Positions 26,998 through 35,325 of a stretch of 64,000 nt of DNA are shown here, piece after piece. The notes beneath the pieces are model-generated. The model made no database searches, was not told where the DNA came from, and was given only the letters and a program-made list of their open reading frames with translations. The position numbers and the translations under genes were made by a program. Within the stretch, counting starts at the first letter, position 1. The number at the start of each line of letters is the position of its first letter. Source of the stretch: JAGTVG01 sp942491935. Its GTDB lineage: Bacteria > Bacteroidota > Bacteroidia > Cytophagales > Cyclobacteriaceae. The DNA is taken from positions 1 through 64,000 of the forward strand of contig CALOCZ010000034.1 of NCBI GenBank assembly GCA_942491935.1, read 5' to 3'.

Positions 26998-27138
26998 ATG
27001 AATGTCTTAAAAAATTTAGTCGTCATTATTTTTTTGATATCGTTATGTAGCTGCGATTCAGATAACAAAGAAAAAACAACCTTAATCAAACATCATATTC
27101 ATTGCAAATTCCATAGCAAAATCTTCTTCCTCCGATAG
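26998..27138 (+). pseudogene. lipoprotein 5' stub: intact signal peptide, lost body
   Basis: A forward frame of 46 codons starts MNVLKNLVVIIFLISLCSCDSDN: a textbook signal peptide with lipobox LCSC and an acidic stretch after the Cys. After about 28 residues it runs into DNA that is the antisense of the ferredoxin/ASKHA gene end, and it stops at 27136-27138. The coding sense is lost exactly where the neighbouring gene begins, near 27080. This is most simply the left-over start of a deleted lipoprotein gene and marks a rearrangement junction. Confidence 0.55.
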
Positions 27139-28583
27139 TTCCAGGTGTTCTGCAATTGATGTTATCTGAGTCATTATATCGTTGAATCCAGTCGATTTTA
27201 AAGACAATAATGCACCCGTTCCGGATGTGTTTCCCAATGAGATTATTTTATCCCTGAATAAAGGGTTGAGTAAACCAATGATGGTGGCACTTTGAGTATT
27301 GATATGGTTGCCAAACCCGCCGGCTAAAAAGACAGCATCAAGTTGACCATGGGTAAGACCCGCTTTGTTCAACAAAATATTCACACCTGCCACTATTGCT
27401 GATTTTGCCAGTTGAACTTCCCTGATATCCTGCTGATTGATCACAATGTCTTCATTGATCCCGGAGTTTTCCTTTTGCTCGAAATAACAAAGTCCTCATC
27501 AATCAAACCATCAGGATTCAGGAACTCTTGCTCAAGCATAAAGGCGATCACATCGATTAAGCCAGAACCGCAAAGACCAGTTGGAGGTATATCACCAATC
27601 ACCGCATATCCTTTCTCTCCATAAGAAGAAATGGCACCTTCTACCGCAGTCATCCCATGTGTTATTCGGGCACCTTCAAAAGCGGGTCCAGCTGCGGTAG
27701 CGCAACATAGGATCCGATTTGGCGTGACCAGTGCCAACTCACCGTTGGTCCCGATATCCATAAACAAATAGGTGTTGATTTCCTTTTGAGGAGCGATCGA
27801 TGCCAATCCTGCAACTATGTCAGCACCGACGTAAGCCGAGATCCCGGGTAAAGTTTCAATATACGCTTCTGGATGGCAATTAAGTTTCAGATCACTGGCA
27901 TTTAGTTCCTGACGTTCAATAAAACGAGGTGTAAATGGTGCCAGGGCTAAAGATAAAGGATCAACGCCAAGTAAAAGGTGTAACATCGTTGTATTTCCAG
28001 CGATGGAAATCTTAACAATGTCCTGATGTTTTAACCCGATTAATTCAATAAAATGATCAAGATGACTGTTTATTGCCCGTATCAATAATTTTTGCAATTC
28101 TTTTAATCCATTTTCATTTTGAGCCGTGAAATTGATTCGGGAAATTACATCAGCACCATAATTAGCTTGTGGATTTTCTTCAGCTCTTGTTTCAAGGATA
28201 GCCCCGGTAATCAGATCGACCAGATAGAAAACCAAACTCGTAGTTCCAATATCGATGGCCACCCCATGTGGATTATTAGATAGTTTAACCTGATGGCCGG
28301 GTTGAACGGGCAATTTTACAGTGTACTTGTGCTGGTCAACCAGGATCTGCGCTTCTTTCTGATCAGGAATTATAACTTCCAGGTCACGTGTAACCGGGAA
28401 AACACATGACGAGACCGAGCCCTCTCCCTGAATCCATACTTTACATTTGCCACAAGTGCCATTTCCGCCACAAGGTGAATAAATATCATAACCGGCATCT
28501 CTCAGAACGGTTTGTAAATAATCCAAGCCGTCCGTTTTCAATATGGATTTTTGCCCCTCTTTATGTACCTCAATTTTAAACAT
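27082..28583 (-). pseudogene. ferredoxin-ASKHA (RACE, DUF4445) reductive activator, one frameshift
   Basis: The likely start is the Met at 28581-28583 (MFKIEVHKEGQK); an upstream Met adds 12 residues. The N-terminus is a 2Fe-2S ferredoxin domain (SPCGGNGTCGKCKV plus a fourth Cys in VSSC). It is followed by the linker and an ASKHA ATPase-like DUF4445 domain with AIDIGTTSL, SIAGNTTMLHLLLG, MDIGTNGELAL and PTGLCGSGLID. The frame shifts after DEDFVI: the next frame continues EQKENSGINEDIVINQQDI and ends at 27082, so one base is missing near 27487 in a run of T (reverse strand). Relatives reduce cobalamin to Co(I) in corrinoid methyltransferases. No corrinoid protein gene is in this window. Confidence 0.82.
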
Positions 28584-28836
28584 CCTGCCTGCAAATATAA
28601 AAGGAAATAATATACTCATGCTGTTGTCCTATGACTTAATTGATTGAAGTATAATCTGAACAAGATCAATAAATCATTTTGAGCTTGGATCAACCATTTT
28701 ATGCGATCGGGGGATTTTGGCAGATTACTGCACCCAGGGGGTTGAAGGAGTAATCTTCGGCTTCGCTTTATAAAATAAAACGGATGGTTTTTGTGTTTGA
28801 ATTTCAGGAGATAACAGACTCCCAATACAAATGCGG

Positions 28837-29898
28837 CTATCCGGATTTAAGATTCCGTTCGAAGCATTCTTTCACTTGTTGCCACATCGACTCTGTGAGG
28901 ACATGACCGGTATCCGGTTCAATAAAAAAGGTGAAATTATCTGATTCGCCAGCTGCTTTATAAACTTCAGCGATTCTTTCTAATCCAAGCGTAGCTGATT
29001 CGATTGGACTCCCTTCGTCTTTCTCACCAAGATTAAGGTGCAAGGCTCTTGGTGCAATGAGAGCAGCAATTTCAGGTGTATCACCATATACTTTCCATCC
29101 CGGAACAAAATTGGGAAAGCAATGTAATAAATGTTCTTCTTCAATGGCATCGTAAGTGGGCAGGCAACAATTTCCTATGACACATTTCAATCGCGGTTCC
29201 AAAGGTCCAACTAGCCAGGCATGGGTCGAGCCCATAGAATGCCCATAGCATCCTATTTTGTCAGCATCCACTTCCGGACGATCACAAAGCAAATCTATGG
29301 CACGTTGCATATCCAAAATGTTTTTCCATGCAAGACTGCGTCTTCGTACCACGTACTTAAGGAACTCAAATCGTTCATAGTCGCCACGCTTTAATACGCC
29401 AGTTGGATCTTGTCTTTCTTCGAAGCACAATGCATCGGGACACAATACAACATAACCCTCTTTTACAAGGGCAAGGCCTGTGTGGTGCATTGGATTTCCA
29501 GCCAACGCTGCCGGCTCAGATTTTCCAAGATGGTATTCTCCGGCATGCTGGTGCCACACAGCAATCCCTGGTGCCGGACTGGAAGCTGTTACATTATCCG
29601 GTACCAATAAGAAGGCAGTAATCCTATCACCTGGTTCCACCTCATATGATATTGATTCAATGCGATATCCATCTTTTTGTATGGACTTACCTAACTGGGG
29701 GTTTAGTGGACAGGGTTCTGGGAATGGCCCACCAAGACAATGCAGATACTGCTCCAGAGAAGGTTCCAAAGAGGGAATGTGGGAATTTGACTGACTACCC
29801 GTTGATTCATCAACTTGAGTGCAGGACTGTCCTATAGCAACTGTCCCTAATCCAAATGCTATACTGGACTTCAGAAAACTTCGGCGATTATTTTCCAT
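28837..29898 (-). CDS. exported alpha/beta-hydrolase (dienelactone-hydrolase / acetyl-xylan-esterase-like)
   Basis: The start at 29898 gives MENNRRSFLKSSIAFGLG, a twin-arginine-type leader; eight more residues upstream are possible. The hydrolase fold shows APGIAVWHQHAGEYHLGKSE (oxyanion region), the nucleophile elbow GCYGHSMGSTHAW, the acid in NLGEKDEGSP and the His in PDTGHVLTESM. The catalytic triad is thus complete. Related Bacteroidota proteins are carbohydrate esterases or dienelactone-hydrolase-like enzymes. The substrate is unknown, but the glycan-degrading surroundings favour deacetylation or cleavage of another ester from sugars. The spacing to the ferredoxin/ASKHA gene is about 250 bases. 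Confidence 0.85.
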   Translation of the reverse strand: MENNRRSFLKSSIAFGLGTVAIGQSCTQVDESTGSQSNSHIPSLEPSLEQYLHCLGGPFPEPCPLNPQLGKSIQKDGYRIESISYEVEPGDRITAFLLVPDNVTASSPAPGIAVWHQHAGEYHLGKSEPAALAGNPMHHTGLALVKEGYVVLCPDALCFEERQDPTGVLKRGDYERFEFLKYVVRRRSLAWKNILDMQRAIDLLCDRPEVDADKIGCYGHSMGSTHAWLVGPLEPRLKCVIGNCCLPTYDAIEEEHLLHCFPNFVPGWKVYGDTPEIAALIAPRALHLNLGEKDEGSPIESATLGLERIAEVYKAAGESDNFTFFIEPDTGHVLTESMWQQVKECFERNLKSG

Positions 29899-29933
29899 AT
29901 GATTTAATTTTTGATTGTGCATTTTATTTTCTA

Positions 29934-31304
29934 TTAATTATACTTATTACAAAACCAGTTTAAGTATTCTCTGATCCAACCACTGAGGAAATAGGGCATA
30001 TTTAAAAGTTTATATTTCTTTCCCTTTAATGTTTTTAGTTCATCAATGCTAATCTTACCTCCATAAATTCTTACAGCGTAATTATGAGTGCATCTATCCA
30101 TGAATTCGTGCAATGATCTTAGTTTACCACTTGCCCCTGATTTCACTTCAACTGGAATGAGCATATTACGGAAAGGGAAAACTATATCTACTTCGGAAGA
30201 AGAACCACGTTCTTCCCGAACCCAGAATGCTCTTTTTGTGCCTGGAAGATATTCTATTGATTTAATCTCCTGATTAACAATTTGTTGAACTAATTTACCT
30301 CTTGAACTCTGATGCAGGTCTTGGATTGCAAGAAGCTCCTGATGAAGACCAAGCTGGTAATTTACAAGACCAATATCTAAAGAATGCAACCGAGGTCGCT
30401 TTTTTAAATCTGAAACAATAGGAGGCATAGTCTGAGTTGTGGGATAGATTAATTCAAGCAAACGAGCTTTCGACAAAGCACCCATAGCTTCCTTAACTTC
30501 GCGAGTTCTAAAATTTGATGCGCCAAAGTGATTTAAATTAATACGGTTATCAATTTCATATGGCGCCGTGTCCATAATATGCCTTATGATTTTACGAATC
30601 GTATCAGTTGATGCATATTTTTCAATATCCTCTTTATAGGATTCAATTATACCTGCATACAAATTCCGGATTCTTGTTATATCTTTTTCGAATATAAAGG
30701 CTGCAGTAATCCCTGGCATACCTCCCACCAATGCAAAATCATGAAAATGGTCATAAAGTAAGGGTAAATATTCACTTTCGATTGGAGGTTCCGCTAAAAG
30801 TTTTACGAGTGGTTCCTGCCCCAAACCAAATAAATATTCCTTGAAATTCAAAGGGTAAAGTTCCATAAACTCAACCCTACCAACTGGCACTTTTGATATT
30901 TTGCTTAATCCAAATTCCAAAAGTGAACCTGTAACAATGATATGTAAATGAGGGAAATCTTCCTTGAGATATCTTAATGATTCAATTATTTCTGGATTAT
31001 CCTGAATTTCATCTATAAATATTAGACTAGCCCTATTTACATCTAATTCATAACCTCTTGATATAAATAAGAGCTGTACTAATCTTCTGATATTTGATGT
31101 GTCCTTAAAAAGTAAAGCATCTTCACTTTTTTCCAGATTGAAATACAAGTATTGTTCAAAGGATGCTCCGAATTCATTGATCAAAGTTGTTTTACCGACT
31201 TGTCTTGCTCCCCTAAGAATGAGAGGGAGACTAGATGAGGAATTTTTCCAATTGTCTAGTTGCTCAAGTAAGTTACGTCTGATCATGCTTATGTTATAAT
31301 TCAA
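29934..31304 (-). CDS. AAA_14 ATPase with DUF4143 domain
   Basis: The 456-residue cytosolic protein has a Walker A motif LRGARQVGKTTL (about residues 30-41), a Walker B motif LIFIDEIQD near 95 and the sensor-like IIVTGSLLEFGL. The C-terminal DUF4143 half contains SSSEVDIVFPFRNMLIPVEVKS, which resembles a PD-(D/E)XK nuclease-like core. These ATPases are common and often multicopy in Bacteroidota and archaea. Their role is unknown; defence or mobile-element links have been proposed. The neighbouring genes give no functional link. Confidence 0.88.
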   Translation of the reverse strand: MNYNISMIRRNLLEQLDNWKNSSSSLPLILRGARQVGKTTLINEFGASFEQYLYFNLEKSEDALLFKDTSNIRRLVQLLFISRGYELDVNRASLIFIDEIQDNPEIIESLRYLKEDFPHLHIIVTGSLLEFGLSKISKVPVGRVEFMELYPLNFKEYLFGLGQEPLVKLLAEPPIESEYLPLLYDHFHDFALVGGMPGITAAFIFEKDITRIRNLYAGIIESYKEDIEKYASTDTIRKIIRHIMDTAPYEIDNRINLNHFGASNFRTREVKEAMGALSKARLLELIYPTTQTMPPIVSDLKKRPRLHSLDIGLVNYQLGLHQELLAIQDLHQSSRGKLVQQIVNQEIKSIEYLPGTKRAFWVREERGSSSEVDIVFPFRNMLIPVEVKSGASGKLRSLHEFMDRCTHNYAVRIYGGKISIDELKTLKGKKYKLLNMPYFLSGWIREYLNWFCNKYN

Positions 31305-31596
31305 TACATGTATGTTTGCATAAGTAAATATGCTACATATTTGTCAGAACACATAGGCTTTTTTCATTTAATTGTGTCTGATTGCATAGGTTTATTACTT
31401 AAAATATACATGGTACAACTGTTTCCTTTTAAAGTAATGAGGACTGATTAAGGCCAAAGCAGGAGTTAAAATAAAAACTGTATTCTAACAGAAAAACGCA
31501 CTTACAATTCTATTTCTGAAAGTGCTTGACTATATTGTGTGGATAGCGGATTACCAGCGGTGATCCTTTTGAGGAGGAATTTTAAAGAATTAAGAC
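31305..31596. other. intergenic region between divergent genes, with two hairpins
   Basis: About 290 AT-rich bases separate the reverse ATPase gene from the forward sugar operon. A weak stem (GCACTT ... AAGTGC, about 31499-31525) lies upstream of the dispersed-family hairpin at 31548-31566. Promoters for both directions must be here, but none is clear enough to mark. Confidence 0.4.
31548..31566 (+). repeat. dispersed hairpin repeat, short form
   Basis: GGATTACC and GGTGATCC arms (one G-U pair) flank a 3-base loop, followed by TTTTGAGGAGG. The same plan occurs at 34827-34845 (GGATTGCC-TAC-GGCGATCC then TTTTTAGGGGG) and, with longer loops, at 57.4-58.0 kb. It sits 30 bases upstream of the epimerase start and supplies an AGGAGG run that is too far from the ATG for a normal ribosome site. 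Confidence 0.6.
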
Positions 31597-32448
31597 ATGG
31601 TTAAAGTAGGCTTTAATGTTCTGGCTTGGTCAGCAGTAATCTCAGAAGATCTATTACCTATTTTGGATCGGCTAAAAAAAATTGGATATGATGGCGTAGA
31701 ATTTTTAGTTGGTTCGCCGGATATCCCTGCTTATAAAAGACTCGGAAACCACGCACAAGATATCGGACTGGAAACTACTTGTGTATTCGTATTAAACGAG
31801 AATGAAAATTTAATCGCTAAAGAAAAATCAACTAGAAACAATGGTCTGGACCGAATAAAATGGGCAATCGATCGTGCTCAGGAATTAAATTCAAAAGTAG
31901 TTTGCGGGCCATTCCATTCTGCTTTTGCTACGTTTGCTCAACATGCTCCGACGGAAGAAGAATATAAATTGAGTGCAGAGATGTTGCATAAGGCTGGATC
32001 TTATGCTGCACAAGCAGATATCGTTCTTGCTGTTGAAGCACTCAATAGATTTGAATGCTATCTATGCAATACGATGAATCAATTGAGGCATCTAATTGTG
32101 CTGGCGGACCATCCTAATGTTCAAGGCATGATAGATACCCATCACGCCAATATTGAAGAGAAAGTTATTGCTAACGCAATTATAGAAATAAAGCCCTATT
32201 TGAGCCATGTGCATATTAGCGAAAATGATCGTGGAACCCCAGGAGAAGGCCATGTGCCCTGGGATGAAGTATTCTCCACTTTGGCCAACGTAAAATATAA
32301 TGGCTGGCTTACGATCGAGGGTTTTACCAGAAATGATCCTGATTTTGCAAATGCAATAAATGTTTGGCGAGAATTTGCAAAGCCCTGGGACATGGCAGAG
32401 CGTGGATTAGATTTTATTAAGAAGATTAGTCGAAATCATGGGCTTTAG
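31597..32448 (+). CDS. sugar (phosphate) isomerase/epimerase, ketose 3-epimerase-like TIM barrel
   Basis: The 283-residue cytosolic TIM-barrel protein belongs to the AP-endonuclease-2 / xylose isomerase-like superfamily. Metal-site residues of the D-tagatose/D-psicose 3-epimerase group are visible in order: VEALNRFE (Glu), MIDTHHANIEE (Asp, His), HVHISENDRGTPGEGHVPW (His/Arg region) and WLTIEGF (Glu). Such enzymes epimerise free ketoses at C3, and others in the superfamily act on inositol or keto-sugar intermediates. It is the first gene of a three-gene forward operon with gaps of only 28 and 42 bases. It probably works with the following TIM-barrel protein and the NAD-dependent oxidoreductase. 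Confidence 0.85.
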   Translation: MVKVGFNVLAWSAVISEDLLPILDRLKKIGYDGVEFLVGSPDIPAYKRLGNHAQDIGLETTCVFVLNENENLIAKEKSTRNNGLDRIKWAIDRAQELNSKVVCGPFHSAFATFAQHAPTEEEYKLSAEMLHKAGSYAAQADIVLAVEALNRFECYLCNTMNQLRHLIVLADHPNVQGMIDTHHANIEEKVIANAIIEIKPYLSHVHISENDRGTPGEGHVPWDEVFSTLANVKYNGWLTIEGFTRNDPDFANAINVWREFAKPWDMAERGLDFIKKISRNHGL

Positions 32449-32476
32449 TAATTAATGAAAAGACAATTGACAAATT

Positions 32477-33508
32477 ATGAATAATTACCCAAAATTACAC
32501 AACGCAACATGGCCTGGAATTGTCGGAAAAGGACCTGATTCTGAACCACCAATTCCATTTGACACCATGCTGGAAATGACAAGCTCTGCCGAAGTAAAAG
32601 GCGTAAAATTTGATGGTCTGGACCTAGGGTTGCTTGATCCTCACATCAATATCAATGGCTCTGATGAGGACTTTAAAAGGCTCGCTGATAAGATATCAGG
32701 ACACGATTTAAATGTTGGAAGTCTGGTCGCGCCAATCTGGGCCGGTTCCGCGATGGGAAATAAGGATGAGCGTAAGATATTTATTGAAATGGTGCAAAAA
32801 TCCTGTCATTTCGGTAAAGTTTTGCGGGAGCAGGGAGTTCGTCCATATGGAATTATTCGTATTGATTCCGCAGCCAGTCCTGATGCCTGGTCCGTAAATC
32901 CAATTGAAAATTCAAAGCGTATCGTGCAGACTTTTCGGGAAGCATGTGATATTGCTGCAGATTATGATGAAAAATTAGCAGCTGAAGGTGAAATATGCTG
33001 GGGAGGTATGCACAGTTGGAAAACAATGGTAGAGACACTAGAGGCGGTAGACCGACCAAATATTGGATTTCAGGCTGATATGTCACACACATTATTATAT
33101 CTCCTGGGATACAATAAACCTGAAGACCGAATACTTCCGGAGAATTTTGATTGGTCGGATCGAGAAACCCTAACTGCAGGACTACAAAAGGTGAGTAATG
33201 CCCTGCGACCATGGACAATAGATTTTCACGTTGCTCAAAATGATGGCACTGTTCATGGCACAGGCTCTCACGATAAAACGGGTCGGCATTGCCTGGCAAC
33301 TGATCCAAATGGAAAGCTTGATGTTGCCAATGATGCCGGATTTTGGTTGCGCGATGAAAATGGAGTATTAACGAAAGCTTTCAAACACCTGTGCTGGGAT
33401 GGATGTATGTTTGACAACTCTGTCATGATGCAACAAAAAACATGGAATGATATTCTGGCAATGATGATAAAAGTTCGTGATCTGCACGGATGGGAAGAAG
33501 CTGAATAA
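32477..33508 (+). CDS. TIM-barrel sugar isomerase-like protein
   Basis: The 343-residue protein has no signal peptide and contains DGLDLGLLDPHININGSDED, GEICWGGMHSW, IGFQADMSHTLLYLLGY (Asp/His of a metal site) and DFHVAQNDGTVHGTGSHDKTGRH. The pattern is that of the xylose isomerase-like TIM-barrel superfamily, in a Bacteroidota-specific branch longer than the usual ~280 residues. It probably binds a divalent metal and acts on a keto- or deoxy-sugar, as an isomerase or hydratase. It lies between an epimerase-like gene and a Gfo/Idh/MocA gene in one operon, which supports a sugar oxidation/isomerisation pathway. The exact reaction is not known. Confidence 0.75.
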   Translation: MNNYPKLHNATWPGIVGKGPDSEPPIPFDTMLEMTSSAEVKGVKFDGLDLGLLDPHININGSDEDFKRLADKISGHDLNVGSLVAPIWAGSAMGNKDERKIFIEMVQKSCHFGKVLREQGVRPYGIIRIDSAASPDAWSVNPIENSKRIVQTFREACDIAADYDEKLAAEGEICWGGMHSWKTMVETLEAVDRPNIGFQADMSHTLLYLLGYNKPEDRILPENFDWSDRETLTAGLQKVSNALRPWTIDFHVAQNDGTVHGTGSHDKTGRHCLATDPNGKLDVANDAGFWLRDENGVLTKAFKHLCWDGCMFDNSVMMQQKTWNDILAMMIKVRDLHGWEEAE

Positions 33509-33550
33509 TGGTCGCCAATTCATAGTATTCACAATTAAAACTGACAAAAA

Positions 33551-34708
33551 ATGAGCAAACATAAAGAACTGAGGATTGGATTGATTGGATGCGGATTTAT
33601 GGGAAGAACCCACTCAAACGCTTATAACAGGCTATCCAATTTTTTTCCTGACTTGAAGTCTAAACCTGTCCTAAAAGCCGTGTGCTCTCGTAGCGCGGAT
33701 AAAGTAAAAGCTTTCGCAGCGCAATGGGGCTATGAAAGTGTAGAGACTGATTGGAGGTCAATTGTGAACAGAAATGATATTGATGCCATAGATATTTGTA
33801 CACCAAATAACACACATGCTGAAATCGCAATTGCTGCCGCTGAAGCAGGCAAGATGATTCTCTGCGAAAAACCACTTGCCCATTCAATCGAGAAAGGGAA
33901 AAAAATGGTTGAAGTGATTGAAAAAACAGGAGTTAAAAATACGGTTTGGTACAATTACCGAAGGATTCCTGCGGTAACACTCGCAAAGGACATCATCGAT
34001 TCTGGCAAATTAGGAAAAATCTTTCACTATAGGGCCAATTTCCTCCAGGATTGGACAATCAGTCCAGATCTCCCTCAAGGTGGTGAAGGCCTGTGGAGGC
34101 TCGATGTTGATGCTGCAGGTTCAGGAGTAACCGGAGATTTATTGGCTCATTGCATAGATACCGCGATGTGGCTAAACGGAGGAATCAAAGATGTTTCAGC
34201 AGTAACAGAAACCTTCATTAAAAACCGGGTACATCAATCCAGTGGTAAAATGCAAAAAGTAGGCATTGATGATGCATGCATTTTTCACTGTCATTTCGAT
34301 AATGGATCACTGGGACTTTTTGAATCAACTCGCTATGCTAGGGGGCACAAAGCTCTATATACGTTTGAAATTAATGGAGAAAATGCTTCCATCAGATGGA
34401 ATTTACATGATATGAATAGACTTGAATTCTTTGACCATGGTGATGATTCCATTGTCCGTGGTTGGAGATCCATATTGGTGACCGATGCAGATCAACCATT
34501 TATGGATAAATGGTGGGTGCCGGGATTGATAATTGGCTATGAGCATACCTTCATCCATCAACTGGCAGATTTCTTTACAAGCCTGGAAACAGGAGAAGCA
34601 TGCAAACCGACATTCAAGGATGCACTGCAGACGCAAAAGGTTTGTGCAGAGGTTATCGAATCAGCAAAATCAAGAAGCTGGAAAAACACAAATGTTGATT
34701 GGAATTAA
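33551..34708 (+). CDS. Gfo/Idh/MocA-family NAD(P)-dependent oxidoreductase
   Basis: The 385-residue cytosolic enzyme has the N-terminal Rossmann fold (RIGLIGCGFMGRTHSNAY), then AIDICTPNNTHAEIA, the catalytic-Lys motif CEKPLAHS, and a C-terminal alpha/beta domain with YNYRRIPAVTLAKDII and DLLAHCIDTAMWL. It has no leader, unlike the broken Tat-type relative at 24 kb. Members oxidise sugars or cyclitols, often at C3 or at the secondary alcohol of inositols. It is the last gene of the operon begun at 31597, followed by a strong terminator at 34875-34910. Confidence 0.93.
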   Translation: MSKHKELRIGLIGCGFMGRTHSNAYNRLSNFFPDLKSKPVLKAVCSRSADKVKAFAAQWGYESVETDWRSIVNRNDIDAIDICTPNNTHAEIAIAAAEAGKMILCEKPLAHSIEKGKKMVEVIEKTGVKNTVWYNYRRIPAVTLAKDIIDSGKLGKIFHYRANFLQDWTISPDLPQGGEGLWRLDVDAAGSGVTGDLLAHCIDTAMWLNGGIKDVSAVTETFIKNRVHQSSGKMQKVGIDDACIFHCHFDNGSLGLFESTRYARGHKALYTFEINGENASIRWNLHDMNRLEFFDHGDDSIVRGWRSILVTDADQPFMDKWWVPGLIIGYEHTFIHQLADFFTSLETGEACKPTFKDALQTQKVCAEVIESAKSRSWKNTNVDWN

Positions 34709-34815
34709 TTGCGTTTTGCTAATTCTTGGTACACAAATTAGTGTACAAAAATAAAAGCCTAATAAATGTTTGAAATTTGCTAGGCTTAAATTATTGATAA
34801 TTAGTACTTTAAATG

Positions 34816-34845
34816 TCGGGGTGGTAGGATTGCCTACGGCGATCC
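34816..34845 (+). repeat. tRNA-Pro-end direct repeat overlapping a dispersed hairpin
   Basis: Positions 34816-34831 (TCGGGGTGGTAGGATT) are identical to 34990-35005 inside the tRNA-Pro gene (T-arm and acceptor end), in the same orientation. The last five bases are also the start of the hairpin GGATTGCC-TAC-GGCGATCC (34827-34845), a member of the dispersed family, followed by TTTTTAGGGGG. No integrase or element lies between the two copies. Confidence 0.55.
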
Positions 34846-34874
34846 TTTTTAGGGGGATACTCAATGAAGTAGAT

Positions 34875-34910
34875 GGTCATGTCAAATGACATGCCTTTTT
34901 CTGTTTTTTT
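34875..34910 (+). terminator. rho-independent terminator of the 31.6-34.7 kb operon
   Basis: The stem GG-T-CATGTCA with TGACATG-CC (34875-34895) is followed by TTTTTCTGTTTTTTT. It lies 166 bases after the last gene of the forward operon. The flanking sequence is nearly a mirror copy of the tRNA-Pro terminator on the other strand. Confidence 0.8.
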
Positions 34911-34936
34911 AACTCCCCTGAACAAGTTCAATTCGC

Positions 34937-34975
34937 AAAAAAACAGAAAAAGGCCATTGACTATCGTCAATGACC
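34937..34975 (-). terminator. rho-independent terminator of tRNA-Pro
   Basis: On the reverse strand, GGTCATTGAC-GATA-GTCAATGGCC is followed by TTTTTCTGTTTTTTT. It begins 12 bases after the encoded CCA of tRNA-Pro. Together with the forward terminator it forms a long imperfect inverted repeat (34863-34910 with 34937-34987). Confidence 0.85.
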
Positions 34976-34986
34976 TTCTACTTCAT

Positions 34987-35064
34987 TGGTCGGGGTGGTA
35001 GGATTCGAACCTACGACCCCCTGCTCCCAAAGCAGGTGCGCTAACCGGACTGCGCTACACCCCG
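34987..35064 (-). tRNA. tRNA-Pro (anticodon TGG), CCA encoded
   Basis: The reverse strand gives acceptor CGGGGTG pairing with CACCCCG, D-arm AGCGCAGTCCGGTTAGCGC, anticodon stem-loop CCTGC-TTTGGGA-GCAGG reading TGG, and T-arm GGTTCGAATCC. Discriminator A and a genomic CCA end at 34987. A terminator follows directly. Confidence 0.95.
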
Positions 35065-35076
35065 AGGATAATTTGG

Positions 35077-35116
35077 TGATTTAGTGATTTAATGATTGAG
35101 TGATTTGGTGATTTTA
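35077..35116. repeat. 8-bp tandem repeat array, five units
   Basis: Five contiguous 8-base units (TGATTTAG, TGATTTAA, TGATTGAG, TGATTTGG, TGATTTTA) start just upstream of tRNA-Pro. The period is exact and the units vary at one or two positions. Confidence 0.8.
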
Positions 35117-35204
35117 TATCGTTTTCAATCAAACAGTCACTTTTTCAATATTAAAAGATCTTATATAGTAAACTATTCTAAGACCCTCCCGGCGTTATTT
35201 ATTT

Positions 35205-35292
35205 AGCGATTTATTGAGTTAGTGATTTTGTGATTTGCTGATTTATTGAATTAATCACTCATTCAATCATTCTTTCATTCACTCAATGAAAT
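35205..35292. repeat. 8-bp period array with a strand switch
   Basis: Eleven 8-base units run from AGCGATTT and AGTGATTT through ATTGAATT, then switch to the complementary sense (AATCACTC, ATTCAATC, ATTCACTC), making the array roughly palindromic. It ends about 30 bases before the PAP2 gene's stop codon. It belongs with the array at 35077-35116 and leaves only non-coding AT-rich sequence between. Confidence 0.7.
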
Positions 35293-35325
35293 TGCGGCTG
35301 CAAATGTATATAAAAGAAAATTTAT

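Noticed and set aside
28616..28825. 69-residue reverse frame between the hydrolase and ferredoxin/ASKHA genes
   Set aside because: No family, unusual composition, and it would overlap the upstream alternative start of the ASKHA gene; probably chance.
11903..35064. tRNA-Arg or tRNA-Pro as integration sites of a present mobile island
   Set aside because: No integrase, relaxase or phage gene lies next to either tRNA; only the short 16-bp repeat at tRNA-Pro remains as a possible scar.
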